64,000 nt of DNA from Mycoemilia scoparia (lineage: Eukaryota > Kickxellomycota > Kickxellomycetes > Kickxellales > Kickxellaceae): NCBI GenBank assembly GCA_027575805.1, contig JANBPU010000066.1:1-64000 (forward strand). Reading direction: 5' to 3'. The notes beneath the pieces were generated by a model that saw only the letters and a list, made by a program, of their open reading frames with translations, was not told the DNA's origin and did not search any database. A program made the position numbers and the translations under genes. Shown piece after piece: positions 32,213-42,856 of this stretch. Numbering within the stretch: the first letter of the stretch is position 1; each line of letters begins with the position of its first letter.

Positions 32213-32299
32213 TGGGTAGTAATTTTTGAAGGGCACATTTTGGTGGCTGCCAATGATAATAGGCGCAATCGCAGCCGAATGAGTGACTAGCTTTTCAAA
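32213..32299. repeat. Short TIR element, right end interrupted
   Basis: Starts TGGGTAGTAATTTTTGAAGG, with a family core up to CTAGCTTTTCAAA, where its right TIR is cut by a second element. The remainder of the right TIR is not found after that element. Confidence 0.75.
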
Positions 32300-32301
32300 T
32301 A

Positions 32302-32399
32302 TGGATCATAATTTTTGAAGGGTGACCATTTGCTAATCAACTGTAATTGCCTCTATAATCGTTGGCCACCAAAATTTACCCTTCAAAAATTATCATACA
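32302..32399. repeat. Short TIR element inserted at the end of another
   Basis: The ends are TGGATCATAATTTTTGAAGG and CCTTCAAAAATTATCATACA, with TA on both sides. It sits at the broken right end of 32213-32299. Confidence 0.8.
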
Positions 32400-32678
32400 T
32401 ATTTGAACAGTAACAAGCAATTTGTTAGTACAGGGTTTCTAATCAGGTAAGGTAAAGCCATAAAGATTCCACGCTCCCATTGGCCTACTTGGCTACATGT
32501 CTGTTGTAGTAGAGTAAAAGTGGCAGGATACTGGTTTGTTACCATGAAAGAACAGTCACAATCTTCTCGCGCATTTCGGGAATACATAAATGTCCAAAAT
32601 CTTTTAGCTAAGGAATAATGAATCCTCTTCCATTTTTGGCCAAGCTTACCCTAATTTACTAGACAAAATTAGCTCATC

Positions 32679-32778
32679 TGAGTAATAATCTTTGAAGGGT
32701 AAATTTTGGGGACCAATGATTATAGGGGAAATCACAGCCAAATGGACGACTATATAGCCCTTCAAAAATTATTACCCA
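32679..32778. repeat. Short TIR element with TC flanks
   Basis: The ends are TGAGTAATAATCTTTGAAGG and CCTTCAAAAATTATTACCCA. The flanking bases are TC on both sides rather than TA. Confidence 0.88.
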
Positions 32779-33266
32779 TCTTGTGGATTACAGAATCCCA
32801 AACCATTCAGCCAAAATAAGATTGTATTTTGCTCGCTGCCATCTCATGTGTTAACACAAGTGGAACTCAACCACACCAAAAAAGCAAGTCTAATGTTTAT
32901 TAGATTTCCATGAAACAACCTGATTTTTGTTTCCTCAACCACTGGGAATGGAACACAACAACCCTCACCAACCATGTTGCCAATGGGAAATGATATCCTG
33001 TTAATAAATCACACCCTCCCCGCACACAATAAAAAGTAAACAAATATCACATCTTCCTCGTCTTCATTATCGTCACCTTAAAATACAAGCTTTTTTCTAT
33101 ACTTTTCATACACATAATCAATTTTAGCACCTTTGCCAAATTATATACCTATATACCTATCTATCTATCCGTCTCTATATTGCTATTTTCCTCACATTTA
33201 TTACTCCCGCTCCCTCTCTTTTCGAATCGCCACAGCCACCGTTGCCACTAGTTTGCGCATTTTGCA

Positions 33267-35867
33267 ATGGCGACTGAAAGCTCTTTCGAGCCATTTAAAA
33301 TCCCAGAAACTAGGCTAATTGTTGTCGGAGAGTTGGTAATTCAATTGACAATTAGTTATAGAACGTAAGTTTTGTATGGATATTCAATTATTTGGAGACA
33401 CATAAAATTTGTGTAAACCTGCAAATGGAGGCGGGCAGACTCAAGGCACTATTCTGATTAAACGCAGCTACTAATAGTAATATTTGGTTTTGGTATAGCG
33501 ATGAAGATGAAGAGGTTAGATGGAGATACACCCAGGATCCATATCTTCAGTCCTTAGTGCAGGTAATGATCACAGCAAGACCAGATATTCACATACTATT
33601 TCATCTTATACACTTGCATTCCAAACAACAATAAAAATAAAAATATTTTATAGATTGCAGCAGTATCGCTTGTAAACTGTGGTTATCAGAATGGAACAGC
33701 CAGAGGTCCTGGTTTTATGTTACATCAGCGTAAGCTTACTTATTTTCTATTTCAAACTGTCTTGGCATTTCTTGCATAGATATGCGCAACGGATGAAGCA
33801 TGTAGACTAATTTGTGCTTGCATTTATCCATAGTGAGAAAAAAGTGGCCTCTAGGAAAGCGATATATATTTACAAGGAACGGAAATACACTGCAGTCCAG
33901 CATCTACAAGTATTTCATACATCTCGAATTTATTGACGAGCCCGAGCCAAAGTGCGTATTGGCATTACAAGCATTGCTCACATCATCAAATCCACACCAA
34001 CCTAATATACGCTTGCTATTTTATTTGTACAATTAGTCCTGAGCCGTATATCGAGATTGCTGAGCTGCGTGGTATTATGTCGTCCCCACCAATGTCGTCG
34101 ATCGCGGGATCCACTATCGATGGCTTAGATGCTGTGACATTGCCATTAAACAGCCCTGAACAGCTTCAAGATCCCGATGGAAGATTGCTGCAAGGATACC
34201 AGCAATTGCGCGGAAATGACTTTTCATGGATCAGAAGAACTGCTTCGGCTGCTTCGCAACATTCCTACCGCATGCATAGATCGCCGCCATCCACTACAGG
34301 TGATCAAGGCACGGGCCCTGCTGCGATGACAACCCCAATTTCTAGCGCAAACATTGCTGCTTACAATAGCGAACATCCAGGCAGCGCAGGGTCAAACAAT
34401 TCTACAACATACCAGTTCCCTGTTCTGACTCCATCAGTTGCTGGATCAACTGTTGGACCTCATAACATTCGCCCTCAACACCCTCCCCCATATAGCGGTA
34501 ATATTAATACAGCTTCGGCAAGTCGTGTTACTCCAAAACCTCCCGCGCCACCAGCTTATGCTCATTCCAGTGCAAAAAATACCAAGGCAGCTGGTGGTCA
34601 CAGAAGGGCTTCGAGCCTATGGCAGCCAAGTGCTTCTCTGATCAGAGAAGAGGATGAATACGAAAAGGACGGCGAAGAGGCTGGAGAAAGGATGTCTGAT
34701 ATTCTATCCCAAAAAAATCCTCGGAGGTCCCATTCCCCAACCGCTTTGACATCAAGAGACAATGCCGAAGACGACTATTCTATTTTGAAGAGAGCCGCAA
34801 ATCAAGGTCAGTCATTTGTAGATAAGATCAAGCGAAGACTTAGCACAACCATTAGTGGGATTCGTGGAAATATCAGCAATGTCATGACTACAACGCCTAC
34901 CAATACGCCTATTTCTAAAGGTCGTACTAGTAGTGACGGTGGTGGTCGTGCCATAAAGGTTAGAAAGGGTGCAACCAACCCTAACTCCATGGCTTCCCAA
35001 AGTATCATAGATGATAGTGGTAGCAACCGCTATGACTATAGGCTTCAAAGTGATATATCCCAATCCGAAGGCCTACATCTGCAACTACCAGAGATCCAAA
35101 CGACAAAGCAGCCATACATCACAATGCCTGACATGCCAGAAAGCCATGGGACTGCAACCCCAGCACCTACAAATAATCAGCAATCTGCCAGGGGTCGTGA
35201 AAAGGAAAGGAAGCAGAGTGATGTATCTATTGCCTCAAGCCACACAAACGATTACAAAGGCAAAAGTCCAGACAGAGCCTCAATCATTAGCACAAACGTT
35301 AGAGCCAACACTGCCGCTACAACAATTACCACAAGCAGAGACGCTGGAGATACAATATCGATCGCCTCCAGCCAAGTATCATCAACCAGACCTCTAGCAT
35401 CATCAATAACAGTTGACAGCGGTGCTGGCGGTCTTAAACGAAAATCAGCGATGGGTAGAGTAGTTACTGGAACACCAAGATCGGTTAGGGATAGGATAGC
35501 AGACTACAACTCATTGTCGGCAAATGCTGCAGAAAATGAGTCTACCGAAAGTCTCAACAAAAGCGCAAAAAAACGAACAAAAACAATGCTGTCAAATAGC
35601 TCTACAGCCTCTCATAATAGCTCCAATATAAGAATGCTCGGACAATCTCATAAAGAGAATTCTAGCCTGACTAACGTTAGTGGTACAAACAATGATAAGG
35701 CTTCGAATGTCGCTAGTGTTCGAACAGCAGTCGAAGCTATTGAAGAAAAAGTACAAGCAGAATCATCCGCATCTACATCCACACAGAGCAATAGTAATGT
35801 AAAGTCAAAAAGTCTGCTGTTTGGAAAACGCGTTATTAATCGACTGGTTGGGAAAAAAGCTAAATAA
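33267..35867 (+). CDS. Unknown protein: compact N-terminal domain plus long disordered basic tail, 5 exons
   Basis: Exons are 33267-33364, 33499-33562, 33654-33729, 33834-33951 and 34037-35867; all four introns (134, 91, 104 and 85 bases) are GT-AG and the frame closes at 728 residues. Residues 1-~125 look globular: ETRLIVVGELVIQLTISYRT, EEVRWRYTQDPYLQSLVQIA, RGPGFMLHQLRKKWPLGKRY, then YKYFIHLEFIDEPEPNPEPY and IEIAELRGIM. The rest is Ser/Thr/Pro/Asn-rich and probably disordered, with basic patches (FVDKIKRRLS; SAKKRTKT) and the basic C-terminus LLFGKRVINRLVGKKAK. I do not recognise the family. The split (several small exons for the folded part, one large exon for the tail) supports a real conserved domain. 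There is no signal peptide or membrane segment. Confidence 0.7.
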
Positions 35868-36397
35868 ATGATATGATAAGTTCTCCACCAAAAGGGAACA
35901 GACAGATATTCTCGTAGTACATTCCCTGCAAATTGGCCTCTATAATCCATACATTTTAGCTGGAGTCTCAATGATGATTGGCTTGATATTCAAACGAATA
36001 TCCTAGTATCACCCTTTTAGAGGAGACTATTCTGCCATATACCAAACTGATATTGCTAAAGCTCAATCTTTGTACCATTCTTTCTATCTCTCTATTCATT
36101 AGTATTGCATTGTGACATATCTTTCTTTCCCTCACCTGCCCACCCAATATACCCAACTCCTCTCTATTTCAATTTTATTCTAGTTTTTAACCGTTTTGTT
36201 TTGCTTTACACTTCATACCCCCCCCTTTAAAATGTGTCAATTATTGAGTTAATTCCGTAGTTCAGTATATTAAAACCATCATTTATACTTGTATAGTTGT
36301 TTTAAATCGCAGTTATATAAATTGACTCCTGGTTCCTAAAGTATATTAATATGTATTTGGCTTGATTCCTCTTGAAATTGGCGTCAAAAAAATGGAA
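35868..36397. other. Intergenic, nothing recognised
   Basis: AT-rich spacer between the unknown gene and the second 5S gene. A T-rich/C-rich stretch lies at 36080-36230. No gene seen. Confidence 0.5.
36386..36392 (-). terminator. Pol III terminator of 5S copy 2
   Basis: Seven A on the plus strand, that is T7 on the transcribed sense, start five bases beyond the 5S 3' end. Confidence 0.85.
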
Positions 36398-36513
36398 GTT
36401 GCAACACCAGGTGTTCCCGCTTGGTCCCCCACAGCAGTACTCTCCTGGCCATAACGAGCTTGGTTACGGTGATCGGACGGGAACCGACATTTTCTCGTTT
36501 GTATGGTCGCAAT
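36398..36513 (-). rRNA. 5S ribosomal RNA, copy 2
   Basis: Minus-strand copy of the 116-nt 5S sequence at 10368-10483. The 5' GCGACCATAC, GGTTCCCGTCCGATCACCG, GAGAGTACTG and GGGAACACCTGG segments are identical. It differs at GTAACCAAGC (copy 1 GTAAACAAGC), GGGGGACC (copy 1 GGGGAACC) and the last base. The terminal helix is intact (ATTGCGAC with GTTGCAAC), and a T7 run follows. Confidence 0.9.
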
Positions 36514-36696
36514 TCAGAAAATAAAAAAACGATCTTTAACTATAGTTAAATACTTTGTATTCAATCAGTGATAAGCCAGATACTTTAACCATCTGTATAC
36601 CTGTGCAAAGCATGTTTATAGCGAGCTAATTCAAAATATTTGTTTCGATGTTTAGAGACCTGGACTACAAATTACTATACAAACATGTAATCTATT

Positions 36697-36792
36697 TGGA
36701 AGATTATCCTTGAAGGGCCAGTCACTCATTTAACTGTGATTGCCCCTATAATTGTTGGCCACCAAAAGGTACCCTTTATAAATAATTATCCA
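36697..36792. repeat. Short TIR element with TT flanks
   Basis: Degraded left end TGGAAGATTATCCTTGAAGG; right end AATAATTATCCA. TT flanks both sides. The core GTTGGCCACCAAAAGGTACC is intact. This is the right-most family member I found. Confidence 0.75.
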
Positions 36793-38015
36793 TTTGAAAA
36801 GTTGGGTAATCGACATTCTGACTTGAATCATGGATTACTCATCGAAATGTCTGATTTTGAAATTCTTATGAATCTCATGGGCTGATAGGAGGTATTGTTT
36901 ATCACCAGTCACTACTTGCGCCATGTAATGGACAAAGTCCGGCTGTAAGCTACTATGGATCACAGCCGTCAGGATATTGCTGTAAAAGACGAAGATAAGC
37001 CGACCATATTATAAATAGAGAAACAAATAAACACAGGATACTAGTTTGCATTGGTATCCTTGGCATAATAAAAAGTGTTATCATTACTATTGATCGGATG
37101 TTGTAAAAGAGCTGTATTTCGGGTGTAACGACCTTGAGAAAATATGCAAGTCCAGGAGGTTTATTTGTTTTTGTTTGTTTTGCCTTTTTACATTGGTATG
37201 AAATGTATACGTTTGGATCTTTGAAATAGCGCTGTAATCCCGCAAGGGACTTTAACAGTCCACCAGTTTTAAATGATAATCGTAGTTCTAATTGAACTTA
37301 CTTTTTTCAAGATTGCCAGTTAACATAAAATCTATTTGGTAGTTCGTTTCAATAAATTGTGTGTCATAAGCACAGCTTTTCTACAGTCACATTGACATAG
37401 GCTTACTCCATTTTCGACTACTGTAATTACAAATACGATGAATGATGTCAGGGATCATAATATTTTTCATTAATACTATGAAGGTTACTTGAAAGTCCAT
37501 GTTTATCCATTCAGACACAACCCAATCAATCCTTGTCTTGCGAGAACACTTACCCTGCAATACTACTTTGCAAGGGATACTTCATACTGTGTAATCAGAC
37601 ATTGACATTAACATGGACCAACCATACTATTTTTCTCCCCAATTTAATAATGAGCTTGTCAATAATAGACAAAGCAGCAGAAACAATTCTTTGTAAATCA
37701 AAATGTGAATCTTCAAACAAACTCTTCCCACCATTTTTCATATGATCGCTCTGCTTAACGATAGTATGTTTGTGTGTGTGTGTGCAGAGACATCCAGTGG
37801 TCAGCTTTAAAGGAGAAATACTAATACTGCTAATAATTGGTGTCCAGTATATAGTAGTACATGGTTGCTTTTTGTGTTTTTCTGAAAACCCTGTTTTAAT
37901 TAACAAGCATGTACCATTACCCATGTAGTTTGGGGTCGGAATTGAGAGTTCAAGTGGGCGAGAGAGATAAGTAAAAAATCTTGGCCAAGAGCTTCGTTGC
38001 TTTCCAAATGGAGTC
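36793..38015. other. Intergenic, nothing recognised
   Basis: About 1.2 kb without a convincing gene or RNA. It contains a short (GT)n run near 37770. Confidence 0.5.
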
Positions 38016-38022
38016 TATAAAA
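38016..38022 (+). promoter_or_regulatory. TATA box of the GDSL esterase gene
   Basis: TATAAAA lies 129 bases upstream of the esterase ATG; it is the only such box in the region and is correctly oriented. Confidence 0.55.
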
Positions 38023-38144
38023 CCAAGCAGTGTCAGCAATAGCAATACTATTATCCTTACAAGACCTTAAATATTCTTTTTCTACCTTTTGTTAATTATT
38101 CCCTTAAAGTCCGCCTCCTATAATCATAACCCTCTAATTCTACA

Positions 38145-39197
38145 ATGCTTTTTAACAAACTTATTACGATTGCAACTCTGACATTTACTGCTCTTGGAGC
38201 CAGTGTCTGCAAAAAGCCCGAAACCAAGCAACCATCTTTTATTGTCTTTGGCGATAGTGTTTCTGATGTCGGCAACAAGCTTGCTTTGTTTAATCAACAG
38301 GCATACTGGAATGGTCGCTTCACCAATGGGCCCGTATGGAATGAATACACTGCTGCTCTGCTCAAGCTTCCTCTCGTCAATTATGCCTTTGGTGGCTCTA
38401 CTTCTTCAAACAGCGCTTTAATCAACGGCACCACCACCAGCGGAGCACTTATCCCCAGCCTACTTGACCAAGTTGATGCTTTCCTTAAAAACAACACCAA
38501 CGCCAAAAACCCTGAAAAGGACATAATGACATTCCAAACTGGTGGTAACAACATCCTATGGCCCCTTTCTGCCGATCCTACTTTTCTAATCGAAAACGAA
38601 GACAAGATTATTGACGGTATTGCCAATGATATGATGACTGGTCTCCAGAAGGTCTACGATGCTGGGTACCGTCGCTTCTTGGTTTGGAATGTCCCAGGTG
38701 CTGACAAGGCTCCTGAAATTCCTGATGTCAAGGAAATCCGCGATTTGGTGTACAGCATTATCACCAAAACCAACACCAAGATTGCCGATTCACTTGATGC
38801 TTTCAACTCCAAGAACAAGCCTACTTTCTCTCAACTGTATGATGTCCACAGCTACCTCATCAACACGGCAGACCCCAAGGTTTCAAAGGCTCTCAACATC
38901 ACCGATATCACCACTGCTTGTGTTCAGAGCGATAGTGGAATGTCAAAGCCTGACCTAACCGTTTGCAACAACGGATACCAGCACCTTTATTATGACCTTG
39001 TGCATCCCTCTACTCGCATTCACAATATCCTTGGAATTGTTGCCTCAGAAATGATTAACGGCTCCAATGTTACTGTTGATGTCGACTCTATGGCCGACCT
39101 GGCCACCAAGAACAACATCAATACCGTTACTGCTGAAGATAACATTGTTATTGAAAGCGGCATCAACAATGTTCCTGGCTATGTCAAGAACAACTAA
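38145..39197 (+). CDS. Secreted GDSL/SGNH esterase (CE16-like)
   Basis: A single exon of 350 residues. It has a signal peptide (MLFNKLITIATLTFTALGAS). SGNH blocks: block I FIVFGDSVSDVGN with the catalytic Ser (~37); a Gly-containing segment YAFGGSTSSNSAL; block III TGGNNILW with the Asn; and block V YYDLVHPSTRIHNI with the catalytic Asp and His. NGRFTNGPVWNEYTA after block I is typical of fungal extracellular GDSL enzymes acting on acetylated polysaccharides or lipids. The exact substrate is not predictable. Codon use is more GC-rich in third positions (many -ACC, -AAC, -GTC) than in neighbouring genes, suggesting high expression. Several NxT/NxS sites near the C-terminus fit a glycosylated secreted enzyme. 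Confidence 0.9.
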   Translation: MLFNKLITIATLTFTALGASVCKKPETKQPSFIVFGDSVSDVGNKLALFNQQAYWNGRFTNGPVWNEYTAALLKLPLVNYAFGGSTSSNSALINGTTTSGALIPSLLDQVDAFLKNNTNAKNPEKDIMTFQTGGNNILWPLSADPTFLIENEDKIIDGIANDMMTGLQKVYDAGYRRFLVWNVPGADKAPEIPDVKEIRDLVYSIITKTNTKIADSLDAFNSKNKPTFSQLYDVHSYLINTADPKVSKALNITDITTACVQSDSGMSKPDLTVCNNGYQHLYYDLVHPSTRIHNILGIVASEMINGSNVTVDVDSMADLATKNNINTVTAEDNIVIESGINNVPGYVKNN

Positions 39198-39521
39198 AAA
39201 GCGTAATGTTTGATTTAAAACTCCATAAAAATAGACAATAATTAAACTTATTTGTTTTTAAATACAATTACTGGGACTTTGATATTGTTTATGGTATAAA
39301 TACGCAGCAGCACTTTTGCAGAGTAAAGTCAATTAATTGTAAATATAAGCTAATTTAGCGTTCAAAAGCCTTATAAACATCACCATCGACCCATAAGCCA
39401 TTGAAATTTTCTATTTAAATCCCCTCCCCCTTTCCCAAATAATTTTGATGGATCAAAGCTAGCATTTGGTGTTACTTGAGACACACTTCCATTTAGATAA
39501 CAATTGAATAGATGTATAGAG
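39198..39521. other. Intergenic spacer
   Basis: 324 bases between the esterase stop and the MTU1 start; AT-rich, nothing recognised. Confidence 0.5.
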
Positions 39522-41594
39522 ATGCTGTGTCAAAGAAGACTTCTCCATCAAGTATTACCAACCTTATTACTACCAAGATCGAACCAAAATCCAAATAATA
39601 AAATAAACATCACCAGTGGTTATGGATTTAAGTCACACTCAACCATAAATACAAATGAAATTGACATTGGTTTGCCAAAAGATATTGATATCCAAAAAGA
39701 CAAAGGTAAACATTTCACATTACTACACATACGTTTTCATTTTGTCAAATATCAAAACATTAATTTGTCTAATTTTTTCAATATATAAACAATCAATAGT
39801 CTATGTGGGAATGTCGGGCGGAGTGGATTCAAGCGTAACAGCATATTTAATAAAACAAAGGGGATTTAAAAACATAGAAGCGGTATTTATGAAAAATTGG
39901 GATGTGAGAGATGAAAATGGGAATTGTCCATCAGAAAAGGATTGGATAGATGTTCAAAAAGTTTGTAAACAATTGAACATTCCATGTCGAGAGGTAAGTA
40001 AACTTTTTTTTACTATATAATGTTTTTATCCATAAGTTTCCTACACATTGAAATATATTGCTTCATAACCTGTTTGTGTGTAATTATATTTTTAGATTGA
40101 TCTAATAAAAGAATATTGGAATCATGTATTTGATTTGACCCTAAAGGAATATTCGGATGGTCATACGCCAAATCCAGATGTATTGTGTAATCGAGAAATA
40201 AAGTTTGGCGTTCTTCTGGACAGAATATTACCCAAATCCCTAGATAATACAAATAATGGTGATGGTGATGGTAGTAGTAGTAGTAGTGGCAGTAGTAATA
40301 ATAACAATAATAATAGTATTAATAATGACAAAGGAGTAGCTAGAAAGACGTGGTTTGCTACTGGACACTATGCTAGACTTGAACGGAAATATAACGATGA
40401 TGGTGAATCACTCAAAATGGTAAATTTATTAAGAGGTAAATAAAATGTAGCAATTTCTAATCACGCATTTGCTTGTCTCGAGAATTTCTAGATATGCTAT
40501 AACAAGGACTATCGGGTGTAATTATAACAATAGGAGTTGATAAGAGGAAAGATCAAAGCTACTATTTGGGAGGAGTATATCACAAACAACTGGAATCCGT
40601 TATATTCCCGCTAGGCAACTTGTTTAAAAGCACAGATGTTAGACGGATAGCCCAAGATGCTGGACTGCTAACTGCCAATAAGGAAGAAAGCATGGGCATT
40701 TGTTTTGTTGGAGAGCGTAGGAGGTTCTCTGAGTTTTTAGGTGAGAATTATAAACAAACTGCCTTCGCAGCATTATACATTATATTATTAGCGCGCTATG
40801 CCTTAACTTGATTTCATCCTTGCCCCTGATAGCTAATTATATACCCCAAACAAAGGGGAATATTGTTACACATGATGGTAAAATAGTAGGCGAGTATTTT
40901 AATGACAGCATCTTTAAAACTTTGGACTCCATACAAGTGTTTGAAATTGTGTATTAAATATTGTGCATGACCTTGAATTCATAGGCCATCATGATGGGCT
41001 CTATACTCGCACCGTGGGCCAAAGAATTGGTCTAAGCCTCGGATCTGAAAAGTAAGCTGCTGGAATATAATCCAAATATGAGTTGGAAAGAAAAGCACTG
41101 ACACTATTTTACTTTTGATTATAGATGGTTCGTTTACAAGAAGGACATTGAGAAAAATGAACTTGTGGTTGTGCCTGGAAGGTAAACAAAACCACAAAGA
41201 TTGGCTATTGACTAATGTGACCCTCACGATTCTAATAATATTGAATATCTATGCGAATCATCATGTAAATAGAGAAAACCCGCTGTTGTACACCACGCAT
41301 ATAACAGTTGGTGAGATCAGATGGATATCAGGAAAGCCCCCACTGCTATCTAAAAGCCATGAAGACAATGATCATTATTCACTAGAAGCACAGATCCGAT
41401 ATTTGCAAGCGCCACAGAAATGCAGACTCAAAATCTCGTCGATATCAAACAATATCGATAGCAAATTGACAAGAGTGGAATTTGAAAACCCGATATATGG
41501 TGTAGCTCCAGGCCAATACATTGTATTTTACAAACATGATCTGTGCCTTGGATCAGCGGTCATTCTGCAAACTGAACACAACAAATACAAGTAA
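39522..41594 (+). CDS. MTU1: Mitochondrial tRNA-specific 2-thiouridylase (MTU1/TRMU/MnmA), 8 exons
   Basis: Exons are 39522-39705, 39800-39993, 40096-40435, 40534-40740, 40833-40889, 40985-41051, 41125-41181 and 41273-41594, joined to 475 residues in one frame. Domains: a mitochondrial-type leader ([19 protein letters not shown]); PP-loop [23 protein letters not shown] with the first catalytic Cys; an Asn/Ser-rich insert; [39 protein letters not shown] with the second catalytic Cys; the [20 protein letters not shown] segment; [18 protein letters not shown]; and a C-terminal barrel ending [12 protein letters not shown]. It thiolates U34 of mitochondrial Lys, Glu and Gln tRNAs. Intron 5 (40890-40984) starts with GC, not GT. 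The ATG at 39522 is chosen because the frame upstream has only a TTG. Confidence 0.9.
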
Positions 41595-41833
41595 ATTTAG
41601 TGTTCGACAGCGCGTAATGGCTTTTTGTCTGTAAAAATAAAATCGTGAAATTAAAAGCTGCAATAATGACGTTGATGATATGCCCGCCAGATAGGTAAAA
41701 GTAGCAGAAATCATATTTAATAAAAAAAACTTGGAATTGTAGTAATGATAAAAGTAATAAACGAAAAAGAAAATATATAGTGAGAACAAAAGGTGAAAAA
41801 TGGCAACAAATCAGATGTGCTAGACCTATTTTT

Positions 41834-42856
41834 CTAAGAGAGCAGGTTATCATGAGTCTTGAAGCTCGTTAGAGCATCCTCGACATCGTCAGCACTGCCC
41901 ATGAATACAGGGCAACGATCGTGGATGCTCTCAGGGACAAGATCCAAAATACGCTTAGTTCCGGTGATGGCTTTGCCACCAGCATCTTCCATAATCTTGG
42001 CCATTGGGAAACTTTCGTACAGGATGCGAAGCTTGCCCTTCCTTGATTTCTTGTCAGCAGGGTAAGCAAAGATGCCACCATAAAGAAGAGTGCGGTGCAC
42101 GTCAGCAACCATAGAACCAATGTAGCGAGCCGAGTAAGGCTTCCTTCCATCAGGACCATTCTTCAAGCTCTCAATATAGGCGCGTGTGGCATCGTCCCAG
42201 TAAAGGGAGTTACCCTCGTTAATAGAATATATCTTGCCGCGGCTTGGCACACGAATGTCAGGGTGAGTAAGAATGAATTCACCCAAAGCAGGATCAAGAG
42301 TAAAGCCATCAACACGGCCGGACCCAAGAGTAACAACTATGTTGCAAGAACTACCATACATACAGTATCCGGCAACCTTAATCTCTGAGCCCTTAACCAA
42401 AATGTCCTTGGCCACAGCATCCTGGGTGTGGTTCTTGAGCTGGAAAATACCAAAAATGGTACCAACATTAACACCAGCATCAATGTTGCTGCTACCATCG
42501 AGTGGATCGAATGTCACACAGTAGCGAGCCTGGCTGCCCTGGATAATAATGGCGTCCTCGTCTTCTTCGGAAATCATCATCTTGACCTTGCCAGATGCCT
42601 TGAGGGCATTTACAAACATTTCATTGGACAGGACGTCAAGCTTCTTTTGATCCTCGCCCTGCACGTTTTGGTTACCAGCCAGGCCAACCAGATGGACTAG
42701 ACGAGCCTTGCGTACACAAGCTTCGACAAACTTGCAACCGATCTGGATAGCGTTTAGAAGAAGAGAAAGGTCGCCAGAAGCATCGGGGTGGAGTCTCTGG
42801 GTCTCAAAGACGTGGCGAGTCAAAGTTACCAAGTTAGTCTGTGTATGATCGGTCAT
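41834..42856 (-). CDS. FBP1: Fructose-1,6-bisphosphatase
   Basis: A single exon of 340 residues, full length for the family. Visible features: the N-terminal AMP-site region (MTDHTQTNLVTLTRHVFE), metal-binding MISEEDEDAI, the signature VTFDPLDGSSNIDAG, GTIFGIFQL, sugar-phosphate binding GSMVADVHRTL and the loop ADKKSRKGKLR, then KIMEDAGGKA. It hydrolyses fructose 1,6-bisphosphate to fructose 6-phosphate, the committed gluconeogenic step, in the cytosol. Third positions are GC-enriched relative to neighbours, as expected for a well-expressed metabolic gene. It converges on MTU1 with a 239-base spacer. Confidence 0.97.
   Translation of the reverse strand: MTDHTQTNLVTLTRHVFETQRLHPDASGDLSLLLNAIQIGCKFVEACVRKARLVHLVGLAGNQNVQGEDQKKLDVLSNEMFVNALKASGKVKMMISEEDEDAIIIQGSQARYCVTFDPLDGSSNIDAGVNVGTIFGIFQLKNHTQDAVAKDILVKGSEIKVAGYCMYGSSCNIVVTLGSGRVDGFTLDPALGEFILTHPDIRVPSRGKIYSINEGNSLYWDDATRAYIESLKNGPDGRKPYSARYIGSMVADVHRTLLYGGIFAYPADKKSRKGKLRILYESFPMAKIMEDAGGKAITGTKRILDLVPESIHDRCPVFMGSADDVEDALTSFKTHDNLLS

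Larger units (their letters stand above)
31899..33266. other. Intergenic with three TIR elements
   Basis: Divergent promoter region between the cPLA2 gene and the unknown gene at 33267. A TATA-like ATTTATATAC on the minus strand near 31992-32001 is ~95 bases upstream of the cPLA2 ATG. Apart from the elements at 32213-32399 and 32679-32778 nothing is recognised. Confidence 0.5.
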
